The notes: generated by a model not told the origin, from the sequence alone. A DNA stretch of 64,000 bases from Kappaphycus alvarezii (GCA_002205965.3 NADL03000496.1:248001-312000), one strand, 5' to 3'; shown: positions 32,437 to 44,160, counted from the first letter of the stretch. Made by a program: numbers and translations.

Positions 32437-33994
32437 TGATAGGGGTAAATCGTCGGGAGAAGAGATATTCAGAACCAACTACCCCAAGAAGGAGGTGTTG
32501 CAAGCGACAAAAGTGCTACCGTGGTATAGTTGAACGAACGAAAAGGAGTGGATAGGGAAGACAGTTGAATGGGCTACAAGCAATTATGGAAGGAGCAGGG
32601 TCTACCACCTATGCTTAGTGACTAGGGTAAAATAAATGCTTCTTGGGTCTGAAGTTGACTCTCAACTTCCTAACTATTTGGGACTGAGCTTGAAGCTGCC
32701 TGCCAACTTGCTTGACCTCTCCATGAGGAAGCGGTTTACTCAGCTTATAAAGACTTTTGGCTACCCCTAAAGTCCGAACAAAACTACAGAAGGTACTAGG
32801 AAATGCGCAGAAGCAATTTGTGCGGATGACATACTCTAAACAGAAGATACTTAAGAAACTAACAATCAATGAGGTCCTCTTATTTCCCATTCTCTAAATC
32901 AGATCCAAACAACTCCTCTAAAATATCCATGCTGTCCAAGCAGTCCCCACAAATATCTGCGAATGGCTCACAGCTCTCTATTCCCTCCTGGGAGATATCT
33001 AAACTACTAAAGATATCTTCATCCGGTTCCAGCGTCGGCACCACTTGATCCATACTCTCCAGTCCAGGCCCCACCAGTACAACACTTTCCATGCCCCCAT
33101 TTCCCTCATCCAACTCGTCCTCGTCCTCGTCATCCTCCTCTTCCTCCTCCTCTTCCTCCTCCTCTTCCTCCTCTTCATCCTCATACTCATCCTCATCCTC
33201 CTCTTCAACCTCATCCTCATCTTCAACCTCATCCTCAACCTCATCCTCCCCGTCCTTCTCGTTATTAACCTCATAGACCAATCCAGGGGCTACCCACTCC
33301 TCAAAGGTCTCTCTCCAGCTCCCTCCTCGATGTCCCACTCCCGCCCCTTACCTACCTCCTCCGCCTCATTCTCGATAAAGAGGCGACGCACGAATTCGAT
33401 GACCTTTTTCTTGGTTTGCCGGCGCAGGTAGTCCTCGCGGTCAGTAGGTCCGAAAGGGAGTAGGGGAATAGAGTTTAGGGGGCGGGGATGGCGATTTTGG
33501 AAATGATTTTCGAGGGGCGTAGATTGGTCATTTTGGTAGGTTTGGGGAATGGGAGGTAATGGAGGATGTTTCGGGTGTGTGAGGGGGAGAGGTGTGATTA
33601 GCAAAATGATCGGGGACGTTTAAAAATTTGGAATAAAGGGGTTTAAATAGGCTCCCGGGGCAGGTTCTATAGATTAGAAATAGGTAAAACAAATCTGCAA
33701 GGGATTTTTGTAGTAGTGCATTTGCGCCCTTTTTCTCAAAAAAAACGAATTTGGAGGAGGAGGTAAGCAAAAAGGGAAAAAGAACTTGATTCGGGATCGA
33801 TTCAGAGGGGTAGATACAGTATAAAAATATCTAGATAAAATGGAAGTAAATTTGGAGAGGACCACGGCAGTGATAAGCGAGGTTCAGGGAGGACGAGGAA
33901 GGACCGGAGCTATAAGCAAATTTGGACAAGGAGAGGTAGTACAGTAAACTATAGGCCTGTAGATGACGGCGACAAAAAAAATCTGCGCCCAACA
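32437..33994 (-). mobile_element. Solo long LTR with embedded ORF (copy L3), inserted in family B
   Basis: On the minus strand it starts TGTTGGGCGCAG and ends CCCCTATCA. It is flanked by GTATC (32432-32436) and ATATC (33995-33999). Removing it joins the family B reading frame ...RPAGI-LV..., and intact copy B5 (GACATCCTTGTCC) shows the matching empty site, so the ends are sure to within a base. At 1558 bp it is the longest LTR of this group, mainly because of an expanded acidic-codon tract. Confidence 0.93.
32880..33604 (-). pseudogene. LTR-embedded ORF, copy L3 (best preserved, long acidic run)
   Basis: The first frame (33290-33604) has RPLNSIPLLPFGPTDREDYL, RRQTKKKVIEFVRRLF and IENEAEEVGKG. 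The second (32880-33338) overlaps it and has ETFEEWVAPGLVYEV, about 60 residues almost entirely Glu and Asp, then DQVVPTLEPDEDIFSSLDIS, PFADICGDCLDSMDI and LEELFGSDLENGK at the stop. About three quarters of the last 57 residues equal copy L1. The frame offset is the same as in L1. Role unknown; acidic tracts occur in chromatin and transcription proteins, but that is only analogy. Confidence 0.62.
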
Positions 33995-34494
33995 ATATCC
34001 TTGTACAACCGCCCCCAACCCCGAAAAGCACAACGTTGCACCCCATTGCCTGTGACATCACTTTCGTCTCACCGTTTAAGGCCGCAGTTCGCACCAAGGC
34101 GACCCAGGTTGCCGGAGGCGCTGCTAAACTGGCGACCGGCGACAAGGTCCCAACCCTGGAACGCAACATCGCCCGACACCTCCTCGCTCCATCAACTGGC
34201 CCATCTTCTACGCCTTACACCCCGAACTTCACGTTTCGACCTCTGGCGTTTGATTCCCTGGGTGCCCCTTCCCCTGGTACAACTGCGTTTATCGAGAAGT
34301 TAGTTCCGCGGATCGCGTCCAAGTGTCACTCGACACCTGGTGTTATCCGCCGCCGTATCTACCAGCAACTGAGTTGCACTCTCTGGTCATCCATTGCTCA
34401 AGCTATCCTGTCGGGAGCCCCGATGCGCATGGACGACGAGGTACATCCGATTAGATCTTAGCCGTGTAGTTAGGACGTGCGCAGTCCTCAGTAG

Positions 34495-34592
34495 ATACTG
34501 AAGGGGGAAAGGTTCGGTTGTTTTACTCTTGGGAGATATATCCGGTCTATCCCATGGTTTTCCAGACAACCGCAATCAACCCAGATACTGAA
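34495..34592 (-). repeat. Dispersed repeat R (copy 4, minus)
   Basis: The complement reads GATTGCGGTTGTCTGGAAAA, CCATGGGATAGACCGGATAT, GAGTAAAACAACCGAACC. It sits between the family B2 3' end and the B3 tail. Confidence 0.6.
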
Positions 34593-34604
34593 TGCATTAA
34601 ACTT

Positions 34605-34735
34605 CTCTTTTTCTCTTTTTCGCTGCACGTGGCCGACGTGGACCACCCGGTTAGCACTTAGCTAGCAATATAGTCGGATCCTGCAGCGGACACCCGTTTT
34701 ACTGATGCCATAAAGTTACTCACCCAAGTCTTCCC
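34605..34735 (+). mobile_element. Family B 3' tail (copy B3)
   Basis: CTGCACGTGGCCGACGTGGA, then AGCTAGCAATATAGTCGGAT, CCTGCAGCGGACACC and GATGCCATAAAGTTACTC. Only the end of the ORF and the 3' UTR are present. The tail GATGCCATAAAGTTACTC recurs alone at 63688-63706. Confidence 0.75.
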
Positions 34736-34737
34736 TG

Positions 34738-35185
34738 GTTCGTCAACATGATTTACGCACGCTCGCAACCACTGTTGATCGTGCCGAATCGTGATAGAAT
34801 GACCATTGCGAGTGCTCAAGGCACACAGCAAGGCGACCATGCCAGCATGCTCCTGTTCTCGCTGACGATCCAGCCCCTCATCCGCCGGATTACAGAAAAC
34901 ACGGGCATCGTCCTCAACCAATGGTACGCCGATGATGGTACATTGATGGGTCCCTCTCCGTCCTCCGACAAGCCCTCCGCATTCTCCGGACGAGAGATCC
35001 ACCTACGACCTACATCTCAACCCGGAGAAAACCCACATTCATTGGCCAACGGTCCCACGCCCACAGCGCGAGGCTTTTCTCCAGGAATTTCGCCTCGATA
35101 AATGCTCCCCGGACGGATTCGAGCTCCTCGGGGCTTCGCTCGAAAACTGGCATTTCACGGATGCCTTTCTACGAGACCATTCTTA
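34738..35185 (+). mobile_element. Family B internal RT fragment (copy B4)
   Basis: Open frame 34748-35101 has MIYARSQPLLIVPNRDR, IASAQGTQQGDHASMLLFSL (QGDH where active copies have QGDP) and NQWYADDGTLMG with the catalytic box intact (about 34921-34932). Truncated on both sides. Confidence 0.82.
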
Positions 35186-35189
35186 AGAA

Positions 35190-35700
35190 TGTGAAGGGAT
35201 TGAATTGTGGGTATGTATGTTTAAAAGGAATTTCTGCCTCTGGTCTCTAGGAAGAACATCTTAAGGAGGAGATTTTTATATTTATCCTGGTAATACCTAA
35301 TTTTAGTATTTATCGTCCACGAGATTCCCTTTAATAAATTTTGTGGCATTTAGTTTTTGCTGAAGTCTTTAGGGTTAGCTAAAAACTCTTTCTAAGATGA
35401 TTAATCTGATTTTTCTAACGGAAGAAAAGCAATTTCGGATACAATTTCAAGTGCCGACCCATGTAAATTGGAAGTTTAAATTTAAAATCAACTCCTGCCC
35501 TAGGGAGAATTCCTTCTACGTTATTCCCTGGATATGGGTGCTAGGCCCATCTCTTTCCATTTTCCCTCGTTGCCCCTTGACCTCCCATCCTTCTTCACTT
35601 CTTCTCGTTCCAACGAAGTTACTTCGGTAGCACTCTTTCGTCTTAAAAAAATCGGTTTTGGGGTAATCGGTTTTGAGAATCTCGTCCTCGTTTAATTACT
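35190..35700 (+). repeat. Diverged LTR relic (R/U5 half)
   Basis: Weakly but collinearly similar to the end half of the long LTRs: GATATTTATCCTGGTA-type start, GAAGTCTTTAGGGTTAGCTA, GGTAGCACTCTTTCGTC and a final GAATCTCGTCC. No embedded ORF is recognisable. The oldest copy of this LTR group in the window. Confidence 0.45.
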
Positions 35701-38700
35701 ACTACTAATTTTCTCACAAAAACGCCATAGAAAAAGACGTTGACGGACAAATCCATGAGGGAGGACAAAAACGAATTCCTCTTAGAGATTCCAGGAGGCA
35801 GGCGTCTTGCGCTTCTATGGCTGTGCCGTGTGCTAATTGTGGGGTGTTAAGCGCACACGAGCAGATCAAGGTAGAACTTTGGTTGAAACTTTGGTTGAGG
35901 CTGGCTGGGTTAAGCCCGCTCCAAAGCATGGTTTATATAGAACTGAAGATAGCTACATACTTAACGAAAACGTAGTCTAACAACAGCGAATTCAAAGGGT
36001 TTCCTGTAAAAAAACCCTGAAAGGATCGTAAGTAGCGCTTTCAGAATTGTAGTCGGCACGAGTGACATATTCTGACAATATCTAAGAAGTACAATGGTCC
36101 AGGTGGCATGGGATAGCAAGGAAACTTTTGATTGGTAAAGTAATGATCTAATGTCCCAGTTTGAAACTCGCGCTTACCTATTCCAAGTGTACCACTGGGG
36201 TCAAACGCTATGCTCAGATCTGTAAGGAAAGTTCAATGACAGCAAATTGCTCAACACCCCTGGTTGTAAGGTTACAAGTTGTTGGAATCTACAGTACAGT
36301 AGATGCAGTGAATTCCTGTAAAGCTGTAAGGTCTGTGAATTGAACAACATCATTAATGAATATATGTATTGCCCCCAGTTTCAAAGACTGCAGAGAAGCA
36401 CTGGGCCCCGAAAGTTCTCAGTTTGGCTTCAATACTGCTGCCAAGTCCCACTTTTTACCAAAACACACTATGCCCGAAACTAAATTTCCCGGGAACAGTC
36501 AATATGCGCAGCAATTACCTTATGCACTGCTTTTATGGAGCCAACAAGGTCAACAGACATGATCTAAGAGTCATTTTTCTCGAAAAAGATCAAGATCAAC
36601 AGACATGATCTAAAAGACATTTTCCTCGAAAATGATCTCGCAAGAGCTGCTCGTCATTCTGTCATAAGCCACGATATAGTCTCCACTGCACAATACCGAT
36701 ATCAATTTTTTGTAGATACCTCCAGCCTTAGTGGGCTTGTGCCCAGTTCAATCCCCTTTTTCGGAGGTTGCAACCAGTATGTGTTTTTAGTAAACGTGGA
36801 AGGGAGAGTGACCGTGAAGGAAATGGAGACGTACTGAAAGGTTCAGCGGTTTTTGATACAAAGGCAAGCTGCGGAATCCCTCATGCTCAGTGTAGTCTGC
36901 TTGACGGTTAGCCTTTGGTGGCCTTTTATGGTGCGTATTTTCTCCCCTTTTCGGTTTCGGCATACATTTTTGAGTCAAGTTTGGTTGTCTGTACTATTTT
37001 GGTATACGGTTGAAGACATTTCCCGCCAGAATTACATCCGAAACTTTGAAACAAGCACGATAATGAATTGTTATTAGATTTGCAATATTTCATCAGGACC
37101 TTAATTGGGAGACGCCATTTTACCTCGATGATATTTTCCTTCTGCGATACTGTAATCAACTGATGCAATATGTTGATTTTCACTTGAATAGATGGAATGT
37201 ATGGGGATCACAACTCTTTAGGGCATATGTGCAGCTAAATTAAAAAGCGTGGGAGTCCGGTGGACTCCAAGATATTTCGTATTACATGAATTTTGAGGGA
37301 TTCTATGGTCGATATTTGTCTCCTACCAGTTCCTGATAAATGCTCCACAATTGCGTGATATTTTGACTTAAGGTGGGTTTACCGGACTACTCTATAGTGT
37401 GATTGAGTAGAATAAAGACAGGAGTGAAGTGTGATAACTATCACTTACATCAAACAATCTAATCTATTCGAATTACCTACGACCAAAGAAAGACTCCCAC
37501 TATGATAGCTATGGTTGTTGAAACTCAATCAACTTGTATGGTGTTATGCATGAAAGTGAAATGTTTCACAGGGCTATAATTTTGAATATATATTGGCTGC
37601 TAGTGAGCCTCGTGATGTGCAAAGAACTGTATGTTTACTTATTTTAGAATTTCTCAATCTTCTTTGAATTTTCTCCAGCTCAATAACTGAATTTTAAATG
37701 CAAGAATCTGAAGTGTGTGTATGAAAGCATGATCGGCTGATTTTACTCTCATTCTTTGCATATGCAAAAAAAATTGTCAGTCTCGGTGTAAATAAACGAG
37801 TGACTAAATAGAACCCATTCTATTTTCGGTATAACTGTGCCGGCGACGCGCATTTCCATCAAGACTGATCATACTCTCCTAAAAGTGTCAAGCAGTAATG
37901 TCCCAATAAAACCCACTTCCCCCAGTTCCTTATTTGGACGATTTACTGCTACCACAGAGATCTAGATTTCTTATGAAAGGGATATGAAATCATTTACAAA
38001 GTCTTCTTGACACAAGCAATCCACTCAATTGTTTTCTACTTGACCTAGTATTACAACCAGTGGCTTTGAATGTCAAGGATTTGATTTCATAGTTTGCGCC
38101 ACACAATGAAAACGAAATACTGCTCGTTAAACTATGGTACTGCAACTTCGGATATATTTTAGCCGTTAGTTAATCTATTATCAGGTTTACAAGGAAAGGA
38201 AGACCCTTGAGCTTGCATTTTTTCATCCAAAAAGGAATATCTGTTGGTCTATAACGCGTGATGAATTGGTCGAGTGTGGAAGTTAGTCTGTATTTTACGC
38301 TTATGATTTTACTGATGATTCCCTGATCTTTCTACGATAAGGCAGTTTCATTTTCGAACTTAACCTAGGACTCTACATAAAACAGAAGTAAAATTCGTGC
38401 CTCTGAAAACACAATGCTACCGATCGCTCATCCAAAGAGTAGCTAGGGGCCACTGCCGTTCTTGCGGTCTATGATTCACCCCAATAACGACTCAAAATCA
38501 TTTACTTCTCATAGAGTGTTTATGTAGTTTGTACCTACGCTTCTCGACATTCTGACAGCAGGTTCTGTACGGACTTGTGTTTAAACGGCAGGACCATTCA
38601 ATGTAAATATAATCATGTTGGAACTGCTTGTACAATGAATACTTACAGAGCAAAATCGTTCTGTTTTTGCCAGCTTACACACTAGATTAGACCGGTTGGT
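35701..38700. other. AT-rich region without recognisable genes
   Basis: Only short open frames without motifs. A 41-bp direct duplication (CAACAGACATGATCTAA...CTCGAAAA.GATC) lies at 36552-36592 and 36597-36637. No tRNA, LTR pair or coding similarity seen. Confidence 0.45.
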
Positions 38701-38710
38701 CTAACTTCGC

Positions 38711-38796
38711 CCTTTTGATTCAAATATGGGTTTTTGGAAAACTTAAGGATAGATCGAATATATCCTAGAAAACTGCAACACCCCAAACTTCCCCTT
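38711..38796 (+). repeat. Dispersed repeat R (copy 5)
   Basis: Diverged copy: TTTTTGGAAAACTTAAGGAT, AGATCGAATATATCC and CACCCCAAACTTCCCC. Confidence 0.45.
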
Positions 38797-38844
38797 TTCT
38801 CACACTCGAACATTTAGTTCACATGTTGAGCAGTTTTTTTGTTA

Positions 38845-39085
38845 CTATCTTCTTTCTGATTAGCTAGCTGTGAATAATCATTCTATATACAGTAGGTTCA
38901 CGGTTAGGAAATACTAACTTGGAATTTACAACGCAGTATGTTGCGATGTACAGCACTGCACGCCAAGACATACTGGTGCAGATGTAAATAATTTTACAAA
39001 TATACAAACCTGTTTTGATCTTATCTGTTCTCAAGCGTCCGATGCATTCGGTCGGCCTCGCCGCCAATTTTTATCTCTTGCGAAA
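38845..39085 (-). repeat. Copia 2 3' LTR
   Basis: Pairs with 44646-44886; exact ends uncertain because of divergence. Confidence 0.6.
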
Positions 39086-39423
39086 TCCACCCAGCGATCG
39101 AAATTCATATTAAACCACCAGATTAACAAGCACATACCTGTCAGCTTCATAATTTCCATTAAATCAATGCGCTTGAGGTTCTTTGTTATAAAATTAGCAA
39201 CCATATCATCGGTCGATACAAAATGTAGCCCCAAGTACCCTTTTCGAACGTGATCCACGAGTGGATAGTTTTTGATATATAGATGTTTAGACAGCTCTGA
39301 GGCTGTTGGACTAAACACGTCCTTCATGCACGCAAATTTTTCCTCACTGATGGAAATATTAAATATCTGATCCACCTTATCATGAGATAGTACGAAATTC
39401 AAAATGACTTTGAATTTATTCAC
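39031..39423 (-). pseudogene. Copia 2 RNase H C-terminal part
   Basis: SKHLYIKNYPLVDHVRKGYL followed by STDDMVANFITKNLKR corresponds to the copia ending KHIDIRYHFVRE...ADILTKPL. It runs into the LTR, as copia ORFs often do. Confidence 0.78.
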
Positions 39424-39915
39424 TCAAAGTACTTCCCTTACCCAAAAATGCAAGGCAATAAACTCATCTTTCTTGGAACTCTGAACAAAAATGCTCTTTT
39501 TCTTCCAGCGGTAGTTCCAGAGTTTACCTTCCAACTTAGAGCAGAAGCCACAAATTGGTTTTGGACTAGGCTTACCTTGCCCTCAATCTGCATCTAAAAA
39601 CGCGACTATGATACCACTTGCCCCATTACAGTACCCAATTCAAAGTGCACTCAACCCAATTTGGGCCGTTTACATATCTTGTAATACGATTTTCCGCCCT
39701 CTAAAGTATCTCTGTTAAATAATGCATGAATGTAGCAAGTTATTGCACATTATAGGTGATTTCTGCCCGTATTATATACAACAGAAGTATTAAAGCCCCA
39801 ACCAACTATACATAGGGTGTTGAATTTCACAAAAACTGTCCTTCAGCTCAATTGAAGCTCAAATCCGCTGGGAGGGGAGTAGCTACCGGTTTACACTCAA
39901 CCATCCAAAATTCCT

Positions 39916-40641
39916 TCAACGGGCGTTCAATAATTCGTTTATTGTGTAATCTGACCCCCTTCCGTTATCCTCGACATTCATTCCCAAAACTTTGTCAATA
40001 ATTTCCGAGATCCATATCTCTAAATGCTTCTTGAAATATGGGATGAATCTGCCTACTGCAGGCTGAACTTGTCCAAGGAGTACGATATTATCAGCATCGA
40101 TAACTAAAACTATAAAATCCTTTCCAGTAATCATTGCATACAAGTTCAGGTCTGTCATGCTCTGTTTTTAGCCAATATCCCGTAGAAACTAATCGAGCTG
40201 CACGTTCCATTCCCAATTTCTTGACGTAAACCATTCAGTGCCTCGTTTAGTCGTAAATCATATTACTCAAACCTTTTGACTTCGAAACCATCTGGCTGTT
40301 CTACAGACAGTTTTTTCCTTGAGCGGTGCATTCACTAATGCACTTTCGACGTCGATCATCGACCTGCACCCACCAAAGTACACTGAAATGGTTAGAATTA
40401 GGCGTACTGTAATATACGCTGCAGCGGTAGAGAGAACTTCTTTAAAATACACGCCTAGTACCTGCGAAAAACCCTTCGCTACCAACCGCGCCTTATGCCT
40501 AATTACGTTATCCTCGCCATCCCTCTTCTCATTGAATACCCATTTGGTTCGATTGACCTTCTTGTCTGCTCCGAGCTTTAATAAGTCCAACGCATCCAAT
40601 TTTTTAAAGAGCTCAACTTGAAATGCATTGCTTTCAGCCAA
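39916..40641 (-). pseudogene. Copia 2 reverse transcriptase
   Basis: 40267-40641 has KWVFNEKRDGEDNVIRHKAR, LVAKGFSQ and MIDVESALVNAPLKE (copia: DV..AFL.G.L.E). 39916-40158 has IDADNIVLLGQ in place of YVDDIILLG. The catalytic pair is changed and the palm between the pieces is broken. Confidence 0.82.
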
Positions 40642-41347
40642 TCATCAGCATCGACTTTCTTAAGAGAATTTTCATAGGGTATATTTTCATTGGCCTGGAC
40701 TGGTCCGTTTGCCGTTTAGCTATTTTAATGCTTAATTAAGATCTCTAACTCAGCGATCACATCATTAGTCCTTCTGAATAAATAATCTTACCAACTTGTG
40801 CTTGCAAAGTTCCCCCTTCATGTAATACAAAGTCTTCAAGCAATTCTTGTGAATCTTTTTGTCTATTAAAATCGATTGAAATTCTCGCTTGTCTTGCTTT
40901 TAATCACCAGGACTTTGTTAAAGATAAAATGCTTTGTTTCGGAAATGTTATGGCCCTCCGCAATTAGTACTCTATATGCATCCCCTTTGAAATATCCTAC
41001 GATCGTCCCTAGTTCTGAGCGAGAGTCGACCTTGCCACTGAGCATCGATTTAGGTTTATGAACAAACGCCTGACATCAAAACTCACGCAGATGGCCGATA
41101 TCGGGCTTTTCTCCATGAAATACCTCAAATTTTGTGCAATCACACCAGCAACTCCGTGATATTAATCTATTTCGGATACACAAGAAAAATTTACTGCTTC
41201 TGCTCACAATTTTATCCGGTCTCCTGTTGTGCTTAGCAGAATTCTTCGCGCAATTTCCGTGACAGATAGACTGAAGCGCTCTTCTTGGCTATTTATTTCT
41301 GTCGAATAAACCGTTTTCACCTCATTTCCTATCTCTATTTGTTTAAG

Positions 41348-41740
41348 CTATTTCTGAAATGAATGCCGAATGTATCCCTTGCCACCTTCCAACTGAATCC
41401 ATTTTACTGTGTTCTGGTTGACATGTGAGAGTGTCCCAACTCTTTCATTAAACAAATTTTCCAATTCAGGTGTCATCTCAGTCATCGCGCTAGCTGTCTC
41501 ACATTTGTATTGCAAGAAATTAACCATCGAATATCCGCTGTATTCATCAAACAAAGTCACAAAGTACGTTGACTTATCTAGCGACTCAGTCCTTATTGGA
41601 CTTACTGCGTCACTGTAAACACTCTCTATGGGCCGCATGGCACTAGTTTCTTTTTCACCCTTGTATTTTCTTGGCGAACGTATTGATTTTCCAAGTGTGC
41701 ACTGTTCACAGTTCGATACTATACTGCTAACACCCGACCC
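41348..41740 (-). pseudogene. Copia 2 integrase core
   Basis: MRPIESVYSDAVSPIRTESL, then YFVTLFDEYSGYSMVNFL (first catalytic Asp in YSD, as in HSDLCGPM...FVTFIDD.S). Further pieces toward 41.74 kb include the Cys-containing zinc part. Frameshifted. Confidence 0.75.
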
Positions 41741-41986
41741 CTAATTCCAATAACGTGCAGCAGTGTTGCTCTAATGAATTGGTAGCCACAATTTGCAAAT
41801 TGTACGTGTAAATCTGGCGCCTTTCTGTTCTTTTAGTCGTTCGCTATCCTATGACAAACATCAACGACGGCATCGTCCAATCCGCCAATTTCTTCACCTC
41901 CCATAATCTTAATTACTTCTAACTGATTGTGTATTAACTCCAGGATACCAGAGAGTGGTCGAAGTCGTTAATTTCAGTGATGACTG

Positions 41987-43343
41987 TGATGTGCGCAAAA
42001 TTTGCACACGAAAAAAAATCTAGAGAGGACCAAATTTGGATACAGTATCGGGATTTGGAAGATATTTTTACAGTTTCTGAATTTGCAAGATATTTTTAAT
42101 TTGGATGAGTGTGGCAAATTCATGAGTTGATTTTTTATTTTAAGACACAGTGTCATTAATAGATGTCGTTACTGTACAGGTCCAAGGTCGACATACTTTT
42201 CGAAGACGTCGCAGTATTTAAACTTCGAAGTCGACGTCGTTGAGGCAACCCCCCGCCATCAACTACCTCATCGGCTCACCCTTCTTTTAGCCCTTAACAT
42301 GACCAACCTCCGCCCTTCCCTCACCATCACCAAGTCATCCCGAGGCCGTCGTCCACTCAACGCTTTGGCCCTGATGGCAAATGGTCCAACCGACTACGAT
42401 GATTATGTAGAAGGTTGGACCGGGAACGCGTTCGGGAGTGGGTCCGCCGTAACTGCTTCGAGCAGGCAGAAGAGGCAGAAGAGGAGGAGGAGGAGAATAG
42501 GAGTAAGAGGAAGAGGAGGAGAGGAGGATGAGGAGGATGAAAAGGAGGACTGGGTGGATCCGTGGGAGCCACTAGTGTATAACGGTGGGGGCTCCCATGG
42601 AGAAAGAGGGGAGACTGAGGGAGTAATTGTGATCTCTGACTCTTCTGACGAGATGAAGAGAGGAGAGAAGAGGAGAAGAGGAGGATGAGGGGGAGAGACA
42701 TGGAAAGTGCTGGATTAGTGGTAAGGGGCAGAAAATATGGACCAGTGGTCCCGACTCTGGAACCGGATGGGGACGTCCTCAGTGTTCTATATATTTTGCA
42801 GGAGGTAATGGAGAATTCTAAGCCGTTCGCGGATATTTTGTGGACTGCCTGGGTGGAATGGATATTTTGGGGGATCTGTTTGGCTCTGATGTAGAGGACT
42901 AATATAGTAAGGAAAGAATATAGATATTTATCCTGATAGTATCCTGTTAGTCCTTGTCGTTCACACGACTCCATTTGATGCATTTTATGGTTCTTAGTAT
43001 GTTTCTTTGAGACTTTAGGGATACCCAAAAAGTCTATATAAGCTGAGTAAACTGCTTCCTGTTGTGGAGTCAAGCAAGTTGCAGACAACTTCAAGTCAAG
43101 TCCCGAGTAGTAGGAAGTTGAGGTCAACTTCAGACCCAAGAAAAATTTTTCCAACGCTGCTCACAGAGCACAGTGGTAGACCCTGCCCCTTTCATACTTG
43201 CTTGTAGCCCTTTCAACTCTCTTCCAAATACATTCCTTCTTGTTCGTTCAACTATACCACGGTAGCACTTTTGTTGCTTGCAACACCTCCTTCTTGGGGT
43301 AGTTGGTTCTGAGTATCTCTTCTCCGACGATTTACCCCTATCA
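41987..43343 (+). mobile_element. Solo long LTR with embedded ORF (copy L4), inserted in copia 2
   Basis: Begins TGATGTGCGCAAAATTTGCA and ends CCCCTATCA, with a perfect 5-bp target duplication GACTG (41982-41986 and 43344-43348). Its first about 190 bp match the start of the short gypsy LTR and its last about 440 bp match the gypsy R/U5 half. Between them lies the ORF, which the 0.72-kb LTR lacks. This copy therefore links the long and short LTRs as one lineage. Confidence 0.93.
42299..42902 (+). pseudogene. LTR-embedded ORF, copy L4
   Basis: Opens MTNLRPSLTITKSSRGRRPL, then ANGPTDYDDYV. A frame change is needed after DDYV. A basic/acidic middle follows (KRQKRRRRR, EEDEEDEKEDWVDPWEPLVY) and the C-terminal block VVPTLEPDGDVLSVLYILQE with NSKPFADI at 42745-42840. 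A one-base loss in the CGDCL segment (about 42836) spoils the end; the other frame continues to TAA at about 42900. Same block order as L1 to L3. Confidence 0.58.
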
Positions 43344-43628
43344 GACTGTAAGTTCATTTCGCCTTATTTGCAACAGTGCAATCAAATTGTACATCATAAG
43401 GATATAATTATGTAGCGTTATTGTGCTTTTCTTTGCTTTGACTATACTCGTCACTTTCACGTTTCCCTAACTTAGAGACGCTACTAGACTACTATTACCG
43501 ATTTGCACAGTCCCCTTCTCCTTCGTGAATATAATTAAATTTCACGTTTTGTTCTCCATATGCCTTGTGTAGCCCTAATCAAGGATCTATAGGTTTGATG
43601 GCTGTCAGTTAGCACTGACCGACATCAT

Positions 43629-44160
43629 TTGAGGTACAACAACCATTGCAGTAGCATTTTTGTTTACCTCTTGCTTCCTTTTCTTGCAGTCACGTGTAAT
43701 ATGTCCCACTTCTTTACATATGAAGCAAGCTCACTTTTCTGTCCTAAGATTCTTGCTACGAGCCTTCTTTATTCCATTTATGCCAGAAACCTCTGGCTTT
43801 TTTTCCCACCTTGCCGCATGTAAAAGCACTTCTTCGACTTCCTCTGACTTCTTATGAGTCAATAACGCCTTTCCTTCGACGATCTGGGAGTCGTGCAAAC
43901 GCGTTTCACGAACAATAATTCTGGATACTGCCTTGTAAGGGTTATATTTTTTGACCAAAAGTGTCTCCGCTTTAACTTCGAAGTCTTTCGGTAGACCTCG
44001 CAGAAGGGTAAGTTTGTTTTCCAGTTCTGAAATGTTATGAACTGCGCTCTCGAGTTCACTAATCAAATCTACAATCCTGTTTGAGTAAGCAACAATTGTC
44101 TCTCCCTTATTCAGCTGCATTTCTTGCAGCCTTGATAATTTTGCATCAATTGATGCCTCG
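43629..44160 (-). pseudogene. Copia 2 gag
   Basis: 43731-44120 has MQLNKGETIVAYSNRIVDLI, ELENKLTLLRGLPKDFE (the copia Gag signature L...LP..Y/F). Just after it in another frame (about 43685-43730) is a CCHC knuckle, CFICKEVGHITRDC. The start of Gag is lost. Confidence 0.82.

Larger units (their letters stand above)
30940..34490 (+). mobile_element. Family B non-LTR copy B2, split by LTR L3
   Basis: From the RT thumb onward (FHVNPRKTRIYWP, then FHMHRICASACLLSHAFKL at about 31217, the HLGGQGFESIASCLHGAAAAS segment and VQQEARARVHWHDDSW). The Cys/His finger follows in duplicate. The nuclease box begins GTELRPAGI just left of the L3 insertion and continues LVQPP...IACDITFVSPF right of it at about 33998-34080. 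It ends near 34470 after VIRRRIYQQLSCTLWSS. The RT palm is missing. Confidence 0.85.

Noticed and set aside
33091-33276. Open frame of about 60 serines on the plus strand
   Set aside because: It is the antisense reading of the Glu/Asp codon tract of the LTR ORF on the minus strand; low-complexity shadow.
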